Shown piece by piece: positions 27,259 to 36,550 of a stretch of 64,000 nucleotides of DNA. Position 1 is the stretch's first letter. Each line of letters begins with the position of its first letter. The notes beneath the pieces are model-generated. The model did no database searches, was not told the origin of the DNA, and saw only the letters and a list, made by a program, of their open reading frames with translations. A program made the translations under genes and the position numbers. Source of the stretch: Ptychodera flava (taxonomy: Eukaryota; Hemichordata; Enteropneusta; Ptychoderidae); the NCBI RefSeq assembly GCF_041260155.1, contig NW_027248372.1:446501-510500 (forward strand), written 5' to 3'.

Positions 27259-30200
27259 CTCATCACATGACATTGATTTTATAACTTATTCTTATGAGCA
27301 CGTCCTTGAAAAAGATCGAGCCAATTGAGATTGACAGCAACTCCTTTCAAACTTTCTCTCTTCCGTTAGCTGACAGATCTGGCCGATTCTTGATTAGTTG
27401 AATCGCAATCTCTACGGCGTGATTCTATCAGATTAGTCAATCATAACTCTCAAATACACTGCCATCACATTGCTTTTGTTGAGATTGTGGCGTATGGTAT
27501 TTTTGTTGTCCGGTCCTCTCAGGCGAGGGTCTGCGTTATCGTAGTATCGTATGTGAGTGAAAACACACGTGAATTCAATGAATTCGTTTTCGGATCCGAA
27601 GAACGTAGATGAGTATAGAAGTAAGACTTGATTACGACCACCTGTTGATTTTGAAGATTGTTTCCCCCTTACTTATTTACGAGATGTGATACCATGATGC
27701 ACCAAGGGTATTCCAAATATAAATTCATATGTTAACGCACTGCACACGTGTCTATTATACTAGCATATGGAGGTATGATCCTATTCTGTTTGTAATGTTA
27801 TGCCCGTATCGTAATGCTTCGATATCCCAGTAATTAACTCTCGCACTATACCCATACGGTCAATAAACGGAGAGCAATGAAACATGAAACTAACAAGAGA
27901 TTAATAAGCATTGAGCTCCCGAGTATTAATATTTTTCTAAGTAAACATATCTCGTCATAGGACGAGGAAGGCCTTACCTATAGGGTGACATCGGATCGAA
28001 ACAACGTGACGAGGAAGATCCGAAAGGACCAGGTCGGCAACAGTCACCTCCATCCCAACCATGATAATATCGGTTACACTCGTCGTCGCAATGGCCGTTC
28101 CCCATCTGCGCCTTCTGACAAGTTGTCTTCTTGGTGTCGCAGTCGCCGCCGTCGTTTCCCGTCTGCCCGTGTTTGCACTGGTCGTCGCACCTCCCGTCGC
28201 CAATAGTGTCGGCGGTGCAGTCGAATAGGATGGTCCGGCTCTGCAGCGACGAATTCAAAACGCTGACCACGGTCAGGTCCCATGTGATGTTGTGTCTTCT
28301 GAACGCGGCGTTGAGTTGCTCGTGCTGGTAGTTGATCTGTTCTTCGGTAACTGCCGGGTTGGCTCCGTCGTCATCGTAGACATTGACGACGCGGTAGCGT
28401 ATGGTCTTTGGCCTCCGCAGAATCCAGTTTGCAGCATAGCTCTTTGCGACGTCGGAGTTGTCGCACACAGTCAGGCCACACTTCGGTGTGACAACGTGTA
28501 CATCATGCAGTTCATTTGGCATGTCTGATTTTACGAGCTCAGGAGGATTGTCCAGAACCATTTCCCACTCGTCTATGTTCGAGAAGTCTTCGTAGTGATC
28601 GAGCGTGCTGTGGTTCTCCTTTCTCCGCGATGTGCTGTGCATGCTGTGTTTGATCTCATCATGGCTTCTAGCCTCTGACCACAGAAGAACTTCGTCCATG
28701 AGACCCCTGTAGTAAGCCCTTGAGATGACGTTCCCACCGATGTCGAGCTCCTTGCACTGACTAGCCGAGCGACTGAACAAATCGCCGCCTTGCCCGTGGC
28801 TGGCGCCAACTTTGGCACCATTTATGAAGAGCATCATCCTGACACCGTCGTAGCTGGCAGCCACGTGCACCCAGCTATTCGGTTCGTATCTGACGTGCGA
28901 GGAGATGGTCGTGGACTCTCTCGAACGGTCGGTGCGGAGAGTAAAGTAAAATTTCGCGTCGCTCTCCGCATCTTTGGCCAGGGAGTGAATTCCGATCGAC
29001 CACCCCTTATCAACAGTCCACATCCCACAAGTATCGACCAGACCTACCAGAAATAACACACAAAATCGGCAAAAAAAATAACCAGTGAGATAATCAAAAT
29101 AGACAATATGTGAAGGCGCTAGACGAATACAACTAGATTTTCTAAAATTAACACATCGCCTAAAAGTATCTGCGAGATATTTATCGGAAAACAAGGAATA
29201 GAACGATGCATGTGATTGGAAAACTTGGACTCTTAGGTACACTGTAAAGTTAAGTGTTCAAGGATAGAACACCAATTAAACACCTTTTTGTAACACTTTT
29301 TGAACGCCCCTGGACGTTCAGAAATTTAACACTACGTGTTCAACCAACGTTCAATTTTTGAACACACGTGTGCAGATTTTGAACGCTACGTGTTCATCAG
29401 ACATTATATTGAACACCATGGTGTTCCATATCTGAACACACGTTGCACAGGAAATGTGTTCAAAAATTGAACGCATTTACGCGTTCAAAGGGCTGTAACA
29501 CTTTTTGAACGCATGGACGCCGTTCAACGATAAGCGTGTTAAAGGCTAGAACACACGAAGCGCGCTTGTTAAACACCTTTAATTTGGGCGTTCAGGGGGT
29601 GTCAAGCCTGGAAATAACATTACAGACGATTTATATCCAGTGAAATTATTTATTCTAAAAATACACGAAACATTTCTAGAGTAAAATACAATAATTTACT
29701 GTAAAATGGGCAAACAAACATTGCAACTTTGTATGTAAAGTTTGTCAGAGGAAAAAAACGAACAGTGTTAACACCTTCCTATCAAAAAATAAGCAAATAA
29801 AAATCACCATATTGTGGATTACGTTTTATGTTCATACATGTTTAAAATGTACAAAAATCATCTAAAAAGCTCAAAATCTGGCATACTTATTGTGTTGAAA
29901 GGACCTATATGTATGAAATGCATACTGCATTTTGTAAGATGGTTTCTTAAAGACATTTCCTCTTGTATAGACAATTGTAAATTTTGAAGAAAAAAGAAGT
30001 TAGTCAAGGCTTCTCTGGTTCACATGGTATGTAGTTGTCAACACTAAAGTAAACACAACATGTCAAGTTGTCAAAGTGTCACAGTAAGGCACAACATGCA
30101 GAAAGTGGGGAAAGTGGGTCCTTGGCAGGGTAAAACCTATTTCCTTGTCCAACAAAGTCCTCCATAAATAAAAAGGTTTGTTTTTTTGTAATATCTTTAA

Positions 30201-33200
30201 ATAAACCCTGAAATAAATGGGTGACATTTCAAAAATATACTTCTCGGGAATTTAAAAGATATTCGTAAAGACCTTTCAAATTCTGATGTACCCTGCTATT
30301 AATTTTTATACAAATGTTTTTACCACAAATTGTAAAAATCACCCTTAAAATGAAAAAAAATGTACATTTCATCATACCTTGAATATATCACATTCTGGTA
30401 ATCCCTAATGTCTTAAAAATGTCTGATATGTCTTTAATGTCCTAAAAATACAAAGTTGCAAATTTCTGCATAATTTGAACAATCTGAAAAAGACTATCAG
30501 TAGAGATCTATGTCCTAAATATCAAAGCTGTTCGATTAGCAGTTTTGAAAAAGATCTTTTAAAGATTTTTTGACCAAAAATGACAAAAATTGCCGTGAAA
30601 ATTTGAATATTTCATCACAACTAGCACAAATTTGACTAAGGTCATTTTAGGGACATGTTTACCAAATATTGAAGACGTCAGTAAAAGAGAAGAAGATTTT
30701 TGCCAAAAAATAGCAAAATTAGCCTCAAAAATATAAATTTGCATATTTCATCATAATTTGAACATATCTGATTAGGGTAATCCCTTGGGATCTGTAATCC
30801 AAATATTAAAGGATTCGTACAGGCTGTTTTGAAGAAAAACCTTTGGATGTACAAATTTAAGGACGATGCTACACATCCACCTATTTAGCTGACAGGAAAG
30901 CTAAAACCCAGTTGCTAACTACAAGAGATTAGCTGACAGGAAAGCTAAAACCCAGTTGCTAACTACAAGAGACATGTTGAGCTACAATACAAAATAATAT
31001 ACGGTTTGGTAGCAGGCTATGATCAACTAAATGTTACAAGGGCATAAGCTTTCAAAGACGTGAAGTCTCCTTCATCAATTGCAAGGGGGGATGAAAAATT
31101 GAAGCAGAAAGTGACAGAAAATTCAGAATGAAAATTACCGAAAAATCAGTAATTCAGAGTGGACATTTTACTCAGAATGGTCTGTCGCTTTCAGCTTTAA
31201 TTTAAATAAGGGAGATTACACGTCTGTGAAAGTTTATTCTCCGGCAACATTTAGTTGATAATAGCATGCTACCAAAGCTTAGATTAATTCAAAACAAAAT
31301 ACAGAAATATTATCAAAATTCAGTTACTGACCCTTGGAAGTTTAAATCTACATTAAAGATGAACTGAGGTCCTAAAGCTTGTTTCTAGACAGCTACCTGT
31401 ACACTCATCTTCTTCGTTATCTGTACCACCAGCTTCTATAACAACTCTTAGATTTTCAGTTAAATCCAACTTTTACATCCTGAAAAAATGCAACAATAGG
31501 TAATATGGCGAGATGAAGCTTGAAATGAAAGACAAGGGGCTGATTAGGTTAAGGAAAAGGGGAGACTTTCATATACAGTGCCTCTCTTCAATACTGTTAC
31601 AAAATATTTGCTGCTTCTTGTCATCAACTGATTAAAATAAAAAAGCCAAATTCTCATATGTTGAAACAATACATTGTGTACTCTATGATGTTTAACTGAT
31701 GTTTTGCATGCGATTGTGTCTACTAAAAGACATGTGTTAGCTGTGATTACGCAGCGGTACTATGCAAGACGTATCGATCGCGCTCAGGTCAAGGGTTACC
31801 GCTACAGATGTGTTTTGATGACCCTTGCATGACCCGAGTGAGATCGATCGATATGCCATGGCCAAAAGTACCACGGCGTAGTCACAGCTCGTTGTTGGTA
31901 TAGCAGCCACTGAAAGAAAAAGGTTTTTTCACGTAGTTAAGCTATTTCAAGGTACAATACAATTAATTTCAAAGGACGATAATATAGATGCATCAAAAAT
32001 CTAACAACTTTTACTAGTTTGGAGAGGAAACTTACCCTTTCTGGTCTTGCTTCCGCACGATCACGACTTCAGGGTGCGTTTACAAGAAAAATGTCGCAAC
32101 TTCCGTTTTGATGCATCATGGGATAGGAAAAGACACCAAACTTGAACGCCAAGTGTTTAGAAGTAGAACGCCTCTTGCACGCCGATGTTAAAATTAAAAC
32201 GTTCATGGTGGTTTTCTGATTTTCTTTTCTAATTTTTAAACTTTCAACCCGTAATAAACGTGTAAAATTATTTTGTATACTTCCTTTTTTAGAAAAAACA
32301 TGCTTTCAGCAATTGTAGGCCGGAAATATTTTTCACATAGTGTGAAATTCGTTACACCAAAATCCGTGTACGATTGCCTGACAGTGAAGCAATAGTAAAT
32401 TTAATATAGCGATTGTAAAGTAAAAAACACAAAAGACTGTTAATTGTTTCACAGTATTGTAAAATTTCTTTGATGCTTAGTTTTTGAACACTTGAAGGGA
32501 TCGTTGTTAACACATAGTGTTCAGGTTTAGAACATCATTGTTAATAATATGAACACTAGTGTTAACAATATGAACACTAGCCGTTCAAATTTGAACACCG
32601 ACATCTACATTTTGAACACGTAAAGACGCGTCTAGCGTCCGCTATTTTTACAGTGCGAGAGATGCATGTGTGAACAAAACTAGACTTTTTTGATAAATCT
32701 GTCTTTCTTAAAGTTTAAGCGAGACATTTATCGTCGAACAAATTGATGTTTATGATCGGAAAAGTATCGCGCACTCAGGTCACCGATCGAGCGGCTACGG
32801 GGTCACCGATCGAGAATACCAGGAAATGAGGTGGGAGTGGGGAATATTATGTGTTTATCAAGCAACTGATTGGAGGTAAAGTGATTGTGAAGTTAGCACA
32901 GAGCTGTTGAGAATACCACAAAGCCATAAGTCACGGCATTCCAAACGCACACACTACCAAAATCAGCAGGATATACGGTTGGTTGGAGTCAAACAACTTT
33001 TTTCAACAGTAAAACGGTTTTTGTCTTATGTACAAACACACCTACTCGCTTAGTTTGGATAAACCTTCTTTATACATCAAACCATGGAGGTCGTAGCGAC
33101 TTCATGATCAATGTAAAAGAAAATCTTGTTTCGCGCGGGTCTTCGATTGTTGGGACAAGTCAACCGATTAGCCTCAAGTGAATAGGAAAGAAAATGTTGA

Positions 33201-36200
33201 CGTTAATTGCGAAAAAACATGGGATGTAGACAAACGTTTGGAATTCGCTTGGAGTGGAAGTACAAGAGGTTCATGTAGAATAGCCTGCTCTACATCGCGT
33301 GAGATCGTGAGACACAAGATTGTACAAGAACCTGCGTCAGCTTTCTATGGCATTTTACCGCAGCTCGTCTGAGACCTAAATCAGTTAGAAAGACCCCCGT
33401 GCTTTCAAAGAAATCCAATGTTTTTATTAGCGCTTAAATTCCACTAATCCGTTTACCTATGCCCAAAAATCCATTGAGAATGATCGAGGATGCCAGTGAC
33501 GATGAAACGGTGATTTCGTTGCACAGTTACACGGATAAAAACAAAAGAAGCGTGAAAACGAACATGTTGCTCCGGCCCCCTTGAGAAATAACACGTTCAC
33601 CCTTGAAGGAAATGACGCGATTGGGGAATACGAACTCACACGTTTCCTGACTGCTTATTTATTGTGGTTTTTTTGCCAGTTTTTGCGTGTCATACGCTCT
33701 ATAGACGAGAGGGTATCAAAACAAAACGCCGGCGGCGGAAGCGTTTTAAGTTGGATTACAGTACTGCGGCAGTGTAAACGTGGACCTCCATGATTACACC
33801 GCGTGCTATGAAAACCTCATTAACAGTTTGCGCGCACACTCCACTGACCATAGTTCACACTTTACAGAATGCCACACACACTTCAACAAACATTAACAAG
33901 CGCGGAAGACAAACGTTAGCCTTCTATTGACCAGGCTTTGAGCAACCCCGAACCATCAAGCCCAAGATAGGGATCATAATGGGCAGTAATAAACGTGTCA
34001 TCGATTGTTAGGGAGTGTTTTGGGGAATAGAGATGATATCCAAGTTCAAATAAATTTGATTTTTTTATTTTCAGTTGAAAACTATGCGCCAGAGGGCATG
34101 CCGTCACATTACCGTCGATTTGTTATTCCCGTCTTCGGGTTTTTGAAAACGTCTGTACTGTGTCAGTTGTGCGTTGTGTCCACAGGTATAACTCGATATA
34201 CCTGACCATGCATGGTGTGTATCCTTGGCTAGGGTCCCAGTTGTTTTACAAAGCGATAATGCTTTGTTCGCGCGATAAGATAAATCACAGTCCCTGTGGA
34301 TAGAGGGACTGTGGATAAATGTAACTAAGAAGTTGTGAGGACTCTCATTCGCCATCGAAAAAACCATGCTGGCTCGCTCTTTATCCGAATCAAAATTACA
34401 ATTTCGATCCCACGAGAATGAAATTTGTCGTTCTTTCATAGTTCGCTTTAAAACCCATTTGGGATTCATTGGGTAAGGTCACGCCGCTGCATTGACAGGT
34501 TCCTGTTCTTATAACCCTAACCCCGTCTTGTAGCAAATACACAGAATGTTATTCTGTTATTATTTGTGTTATTGTGAGAATAACCTCCCGGGAACGATTA
34601 TGTAGGACGGGCTACGTAGACCAACGCGTACTGCATCCACTGCAAGAGAGACAGATTACCCGCGGGACCCTATCACAAACCCCCATAATTTTGAGCCATA
34701 TCCTGTACATTGTTTTTTCCTTTTTTCCTTGTTATTATCGGAAACACTTGTTTGACGTGCATTTTTATGGGCTAGCGCTCCCTGTGAATCAGTAGGATAC
34801 CCCTTGTCTGAAATTCACATTGTGACCCGGTTAGGCCCCGCCTCTAAGAATTGGATCTGATAATGTTTACATGAAAATTGGAATTGAGATCGATCAAAAC
34901 CATATTTCTGTGTGGTCCTAATCCCGCGTAAAATTGTCATACTTTGAAGCGAAGAGGCGTGGCCGTCGGTATCACCAGACGCAACTCCCCATGTCGAACA
35001 CAGTTCTGCGTGCAGGTGTGTAGCCACACGAGTAGAAAGCTCTGGAGTGATCTTTTCAAGTATGTACTTTAGCAATACGAACCTTAAACCTAAATAAAAA
35101 CCAAATATACGCAATCAAAATACCAGCGAAAGAAACTATTCATCTGAAAAGTGAAACATCAAAAGATCTCACTCCAGATCGTTCCAATATCAACCCTTCA
35201 AGAACAGTGATATGCCTTAACATGCTCATTAGAGCGTTGGACGATTTGAGCTTTATTAAAACGAATCATCGGAATTGCCTTTGAAAGAATAATCAGCACG
35301 ATTACTTCCGAAACAAAGTGGTACATTTTTCGGTATCTTTTAAATCGGCGCGGCGGGTGCGAAGAGCATAAAAATTAATCAGGGGTGTCGAAGCGGAGAG
35401 CATGGACTCTCAGACGGTTGATGGTGCGTGGAGAAGAATGCAACAACATGGAGTAGCGATTCGAAAGCTTTTGTCAGACCACGGTCCTAGGGACCGTGGT
35501 CAGATTAAGGTGAAGAACGTGCGACAAACTACAAATAAATTTACTAAATGGTTGTTAACAGCTACGTACGGCGGATTTTACGAACTTAGAAACGATATGT
35601 AAGACGATATCCTAGCTTTCAAGTTACTCAGAAAATGAAAATAAAACGAAAAGGGTAATCGCACTTTTGATGTTTAGTCAAACGTGCCTCGCGCATAGAT
35701 GTCGTTCCTGCACGTATGTACGACCCAGAGTGGGGGTAGTATCTTGCCCTCTGGTTTTCAGGAGACGATCGGCGATAAGCAGTTCACACGTATCGAGAGG
35801 CCATTCAAATGCATGTGTCACCAACACCCTCACCTCCGTTCGAGTTTTAAAAAGTTTCAATAATCGGGCACGGTCCCTCCACAAAAGTGGAGGGACCGTG
35901 AATCGGGCTATCACGGGGGAAAACACGCCCGATTAACACCTTCAAAATTATTGTCATCGGACCAGTCAATTTCGAACACTAAGAAATATGAAAAATGAAT
36001 AAAGCAGTGAATTTTTAGTAGAAACATACAGTAAAATGGCACTTTTCGTTTAAAACATCATAGATTAACTCCTACCTATGATCGTCGTTTGATTTTTCTG
36101 TCCTCCTTCAGGTTTAAGCCAGGCCTCAATAGTGAATTCGGCCCTCGGTAGATCGTGGTTTAAGTCCGAATCTTTCGGTAGCTTTAGGCGTAGAATTTCT

Positions 36201-36469
36201 CCCTTCCCGGAGAAGTACGTCGCTGTCCCGAAGTCATAACTCTCGGGTGCGTTCCTTGGATACCGTCCGTGGTGATGGAGTAACGTTTTCTCGGTGCTAG
36301 CGCACTGCTGGCGCGCCGCCTCTGCACTCCTCCGTGCTTTTCTTTCGTGCACATCTCTCCTCTCTCGGTTGTAAGTGGAAAATCCCGTCTCTGCCTCGCC
36401 GAGGTGTACGATCGCCAACGAGGCGACAAGAGCGAGCGCGAGACTCAGAATGGCTCTCAAAGACGGCAT
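11847..36469 (-). CDS. PAPPA: Pappalysin (PAPP-A family secreted metalloprotease), complete, 17 coding exons
   Basis: A secreted metzincin protease; family members cleave IGF-binding proteins and so release IGF. The joined exons are 36076-36469, 27978-29043, 23758-23903, 22993-23289, 22391-22705, 21619-22069, 20022-20150, 18968-19059, 18036-18235, 17415-17495, 16701-17213, 15851-16013, 15246-15450, 13959-14127, 13091-13226, 12282-12442 and 11847-12053. All have GT/AG borders and compatible phases, giving 1,574 residues (human PAPP-A has about 1,627). Order: signal peptide 1-26; furin-like sites at 35-38 and 43-47; LamG about 80-290; Lin12/Notch repeats about 407-433 and 440-467; zinc motif [11 protein letters not shown] 556-566 with Met-turn Met631; a central region with an ECDDGN...DGDGC cysteine block; five sushi/CCP modules about 1190-1505; a third Lin12/Notch repeat about 1500-1535. 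PAPPA versus PAPPA2 cannot be assigned; an invertebrate pro-orthologue is likely. Confidence 0.93.
12282..12442 (-). CDS. PAPPA: Pappalysin exon 16: sushi module 5
   Basis: Residues 1453-1506, with [16 protein letters not shown] matching the conserved KWYPHP region of vertebrate pappalysins. Confidence 0.9.
13091..13226 (-). CDS. PAPPA: Pappalysin exon 15: sushi modules 4-5
   Basis: Residues 1408-1452, with [14 protein letters not shown] and [15 protein letters not shown]. Confidence 0.9.
13959..14127 (-). CDS. PAPPA: Pappalysin exon 14: sushi modules 3-4
   Basis: Residues 1351-1407, with [12 protein letters not shown] and [16 protein letters not shown]. Phase 2 in, phase 0 out. Confidence 0.9.
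15246..15450 (-). CDS. PAPPA: Pappalysin exon 13: sushi modules 2-3
   Basis: Residues 1283-1350, with [14 protein letters not shown] ending sushi 2 and [12 protein letters not shown] starting sushi 3, then a basic KGLAKRK stretch. Confidence 0.9.
15851..16013 (-). CDS. PAPPA: Pappalysin exon 12: sushi modules 1-2
   Basis: Residues 1229-1282. CIDGQWEG...C closes sushi 1 and [13 protein letters not shown] opens sushi 2. In vertebrates the sushi region mediates cell-surface glycosaminoglycan binding. Confidence 0.9.
16701..17213 (-). CDS. PAPPA: Pappalysin exon 11
   Basis: Residues 1058-1228: a beta-rich region with VHDLSKPFY and [13 protein letters not shown], conserved in the family, then the start of the first sushi module. 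Phase 0-0. Confidence 0.93.
17415..17495 (-). CDS. PAPPA: Pappalysin exon 10 (81 bp)
   Basis: Residues 1031-1057, a small phase 0-0 exon that could be skipped without frameshift. It includes SWHPCNPD, matching the AWYPC region of vertebrate proteins. Confidence 0.88.
18036..18235 (-). CDS. PAPPA: Pappalysin exon 9
   Basis: Residues 964-1030, with [26 protein letters not shown] and VVIGQPA, all near-diagnostic pappalysin segments. Phase 0 end. Confidence 0.93.
18604..18650 (-). pseudogene. Degenerate duplicate of pappalysin exon 8 inside intron 8
   Basis: About 45 bp here match exon 8 positions 19,009-19,051 nearly base for base over the part coding for [12 protein letters not shown], apart from two substitutions and a two-base insertion that shifts the frame. 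Flanking sequence does not match and no good splice sites are kept. It reads as a decayed tandem exon copy. Confidence 0.75.
18716..18908. mobile_element. MITE family A, copy 1, TTAA target
   Basis: Flanked by TTAA on both sides, with inverted ends AGGTATACAGTCACCT and its near-complement. Contains GCGGCCACCCGCTTAAAA and ATTGGTTAGATTTTC blocks shared with copies at 38,639-38,830 and 61,464-61,650. TTAA targeting is typical of piggyBac-type transposases. Confidence 0.8.
18968..19059 (-). CDS. PAPPA: Pappalysin exon 8: ECDDGN cysteine block
   Basis: Residues 933-963, [18 protein letters not shown] and following, the calcium-site-like cysteine module shared with DUF4215-type repeats. A degenerate copy of this exon lies in the next intron (18,604-18,650). 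Confidence 0.92.
19602..19950 (+). mobile_element. MITE family B, copy 1, TTAA target
   Basis: Starts with a GAATGCACCTCGGGGACAG end and finishes CTTTCGAGGTGCGGACTGC followed by TTAA. Shared internal blocks (GGGGCTCATTTTAAAGCTC; GGCGGCCATTTTGAATTTC) define the family. Confidence 0.75.
20022..20150 (-). CDS. PAPPA: Pappalysin exon 7
   Basis: Residues 890-932, a fibronectin-like end ([10 protein letters not shown]) leading into CGDGIIE, the first half of the cysteine-rich CGDG...ECDDGN module completed by exon 8. Confidence 0.9.
20294..20505 (-). mobile_element. MITE family C, copy 1 (212 bp)
   Basis: Inverted ends AACACGATTGGAACTAATTT and complement. The same length and content in opposite orientation occur at 54,852-55,064. 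Confidence 0.8.
20891..20920 (+). promoter_or_regulatory. Possible promoter motifs: CRE and NRF1-like site
   Basis: A palindromic TGACGTCA (20,891-20,898), the full cAMP response element, is followed by ACGCATGCGC (20,911-20,920), close to an NRF1 site. They lie 20-50 bp before an ATG opening a plus-strand frame, in the antisense direction to the host gene. Motif matches only; activity is inference. Confidence 0.4.
20941..21147 (+). CDS. Candidate first coding exon of a plus-strand gene nested in pappalysin intron 6
   Basis: An ATG at 20,941 opens 69 codons ending exactly in phase 0 at a strong GTAAGC donor (21,148). The peptide is hydrophilic and helical ([20 protein letters not shown], then [11 protein letters not shown]). 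This pattern is reminiscent of the N-terminal segment of DUF3504/KIAA1958-type, Crypton-related proteins, but I am not sure of that. The CRE and NRF1-like motifs just upstream support a transcription start. I found no downstream exons within the intron, so it could also be a truncated fragment. Confidence 0.35.
21619..22069 (-). CDS. PAPPA: Pappalysin exon 6, central region
   Basis: Residues 740-889. Contains [24 protein letters not shown] beta-rich sequence and a [11 protein letters not shown] stretch conserved in pappalysins. Acceptor TTTCAG, donor GTATGT. Confidence 0.9.
22391..22705 (-). CDS. PAPPA: Pappalysin exon 5
   Basis: Residues 635-739. It begins [19 protein letters not shown], closely matching the conserved sequence just after the Met-turn in PAPP-A, then enters a fibronectin-like region (TIVLAWVPP). 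Confidence 0.92.
22993..23289 (-). CDS. PAPPA: Pappalysin exon 4: catalytic zinc site and Met-turn
   Basis: Residues 536-634. [11 protein letters not shown] gives zinc ligands His556, His560 and His566 and catalytic Glu557. NYMSYA supplies the metzincin Met-turn (Met631). All catalytic residues are present, so an active enzyme is expected. Confidence 0.95.
23460..23712 (-). repeat. Compound GATA/GACA/CATA microsatellite in pappalysin intron 3
   Basis: Three tetranucleotide blocks in series occupy more than half of the 468 bp intron. The long open frames here are artefacts. Confidence 0.95.
23758..23903 (-). CDS. PAPPA: Pappalysin exon 3: start of the protease domain
   Basis: Residues 487-535, containing the NVYFASW and GIATFPW segments of the metzincin fold upstream of the zinc site. 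Borders TTGCAG and GTAGGTG. Confidence 0.9.
26480..27750. repeat. Old tandem duplication with intervening microsatellites
   Basis: Segments near 26,480-26,860 and 27,380-27,690 share, in the same order, a CAATTCTTGAT-like block, a GTAGAAGCAA-like block and ACCACCTGTTGATTnT. Each is preceded by a CT-rich tract. Divergence is substantial. Confidence 0.5.
26975..27256 (+). repeat. (TA)n, (TA)n and (TC)n microsatellites
   Basis: TA runs at about 26,985-27,043 and 27,079-27,122, separated by a repeated TATTCAA-AAGAATGCTTA-type segment, then a TC run at 27,195-27,256. Confidence 0.95.
27978..29043 (-). CDS. PAPPA: Pappalysin exon 2: LamG and Lin12/Notch repeats 1-2
   Basis: Residues 132-486, the largest exon (1,066 bp), as in vertebrate orthologues. 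The LamG second half is recognisable by [10 protein letters not shown] and an LDIGG segment. Two Lin12/Notch repeats follow, with CDDQC...NDGGDC and CDDEC...WDGGDCC cores, known in this family to help calcium-dependent substrate choice. Acceptor GGTAG, donor GTAAGG. Confidence 0.93.
30885..30972 (+). repeat. Perfect 44 bp tandem duplication
   Basis: Two identical 44 bp units (30,885-30,928 and 30,929-30,972) inside the CACTG element. Confidence 0.9.
31005..31285. repeat. Foldback nested in the CACTG element
   Basis: The left arm (GGTAGCAGGCTATGATCAAC, then an AAGCTTTCAAAGACGTG block) is the inverted counterpart of the right arm ending TGCTACCAAAGCTT. Arms about 70-80 bp, loop about 120 bp. 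Confidence 0.65.
31739..31889. mobile_element. Foldback MITE, 151 bp, nested in the CACTG element
   Basis: Inverted ends AGCTGTGATTACGCAG and AGCTGTGACTACGCCG match at 20 of 23 positions, with further pairing (ATCGATCG, AAGGGT) inside. Confidence 0.7.
35477..35501. repeat. Perfect 11 bp hairpin
   Basis: GACCACGGTCC, three-base loop TAG, then the exact complement. It shares the CACGGTCC core with the hairpin at 35,869. Confidence 0.85.
35869..35900. repeat. Perfect 14 bp hairpin
   Basis: CACGGTCCCTCCAC, loop AAAA, then the exact complement. Flanked on both sides by AATCGGGC. Confidence 0.85.
36076..36469 (-). CDS. PAPPA: Pappalysin exon 1: start, signal peptide, propeptide, start of LamG
   Basis: Residues 1-131. 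The ATG at 36,469 has A at -3 and opens a strong hydrophobic leader. RERR (35-38) and RKARR (43-47) are furin-type sites in a short propeptide. The LamG fold begins before the GTAGGA donor. Phase 1. Confidence 0.9.
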
Positions 36470-36542
36470 CGTTCAACACCACAGGTCCGTACTCGCCACT
36501 GTTGTCAGGTGAAATGACAGATTCGCCTACTCGGCTGAGGCG

Positions 36543-36550
36543 CTTTTATA
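36543..36550 (-). promoter_or_regulatory. TATA box of the pappalysin gene
   Basis: On the minus strand TATAAAAG lies 74 bp upstream of the start codon, placing the likely transcription start around 36,515-36,520 with a short 5' UTR. No other core element is needed to explain the start. Confidence 0.6.

Larger units (their letters stand above)
23904..27977. other. Pappalysin intron 2 (minus strand)
   Basis: About 4.1 kb. It contains CT-rich tracts (26,330-26,475), TA runs, a TC run and two diverged copies of a segment (about 26,480-26,960 and 27,370-27,750). No gene recognised between 23.9 and 26.2 kb. Confidence 0.6.
29240..32655. mobile_element. Non-autonomous DNA transposon, 3.4 kb, CACTG ends, dense subterminal repeats
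   Basis: The ends are inverted (CACTGTAAA at 29,240; TTTACAGTG ending at 32,655). About 350 bp inside the left end and about 180 bp inside the right end are packed with GTTCAA/TTGAAC and GAACAC/GTGTTC motifs in both orientations, the usual look of transposase-binding subterminal repeats. The A/T-rich interior has no frame above about 61 codons. CACTG ends and subterminal arrays suggest EnSpm/CACTA- or Chapaev-like origin; a clear target duplication is not visible, so the superfamily is uncertain. Confidence 0.65.
29044..36075. other. Pappalysin intron 1 (minus strand), about 7 kb
   Basis: The longest intron. Bases 29,240-32,655 are a DNA transposon. The remainder (32.7-36.0 kb) has no recognised gene, two perfect short hairpins (35,477-35,501 and 35,869-35,900) and short frames of no clear identity. 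Confidence 0.6.
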
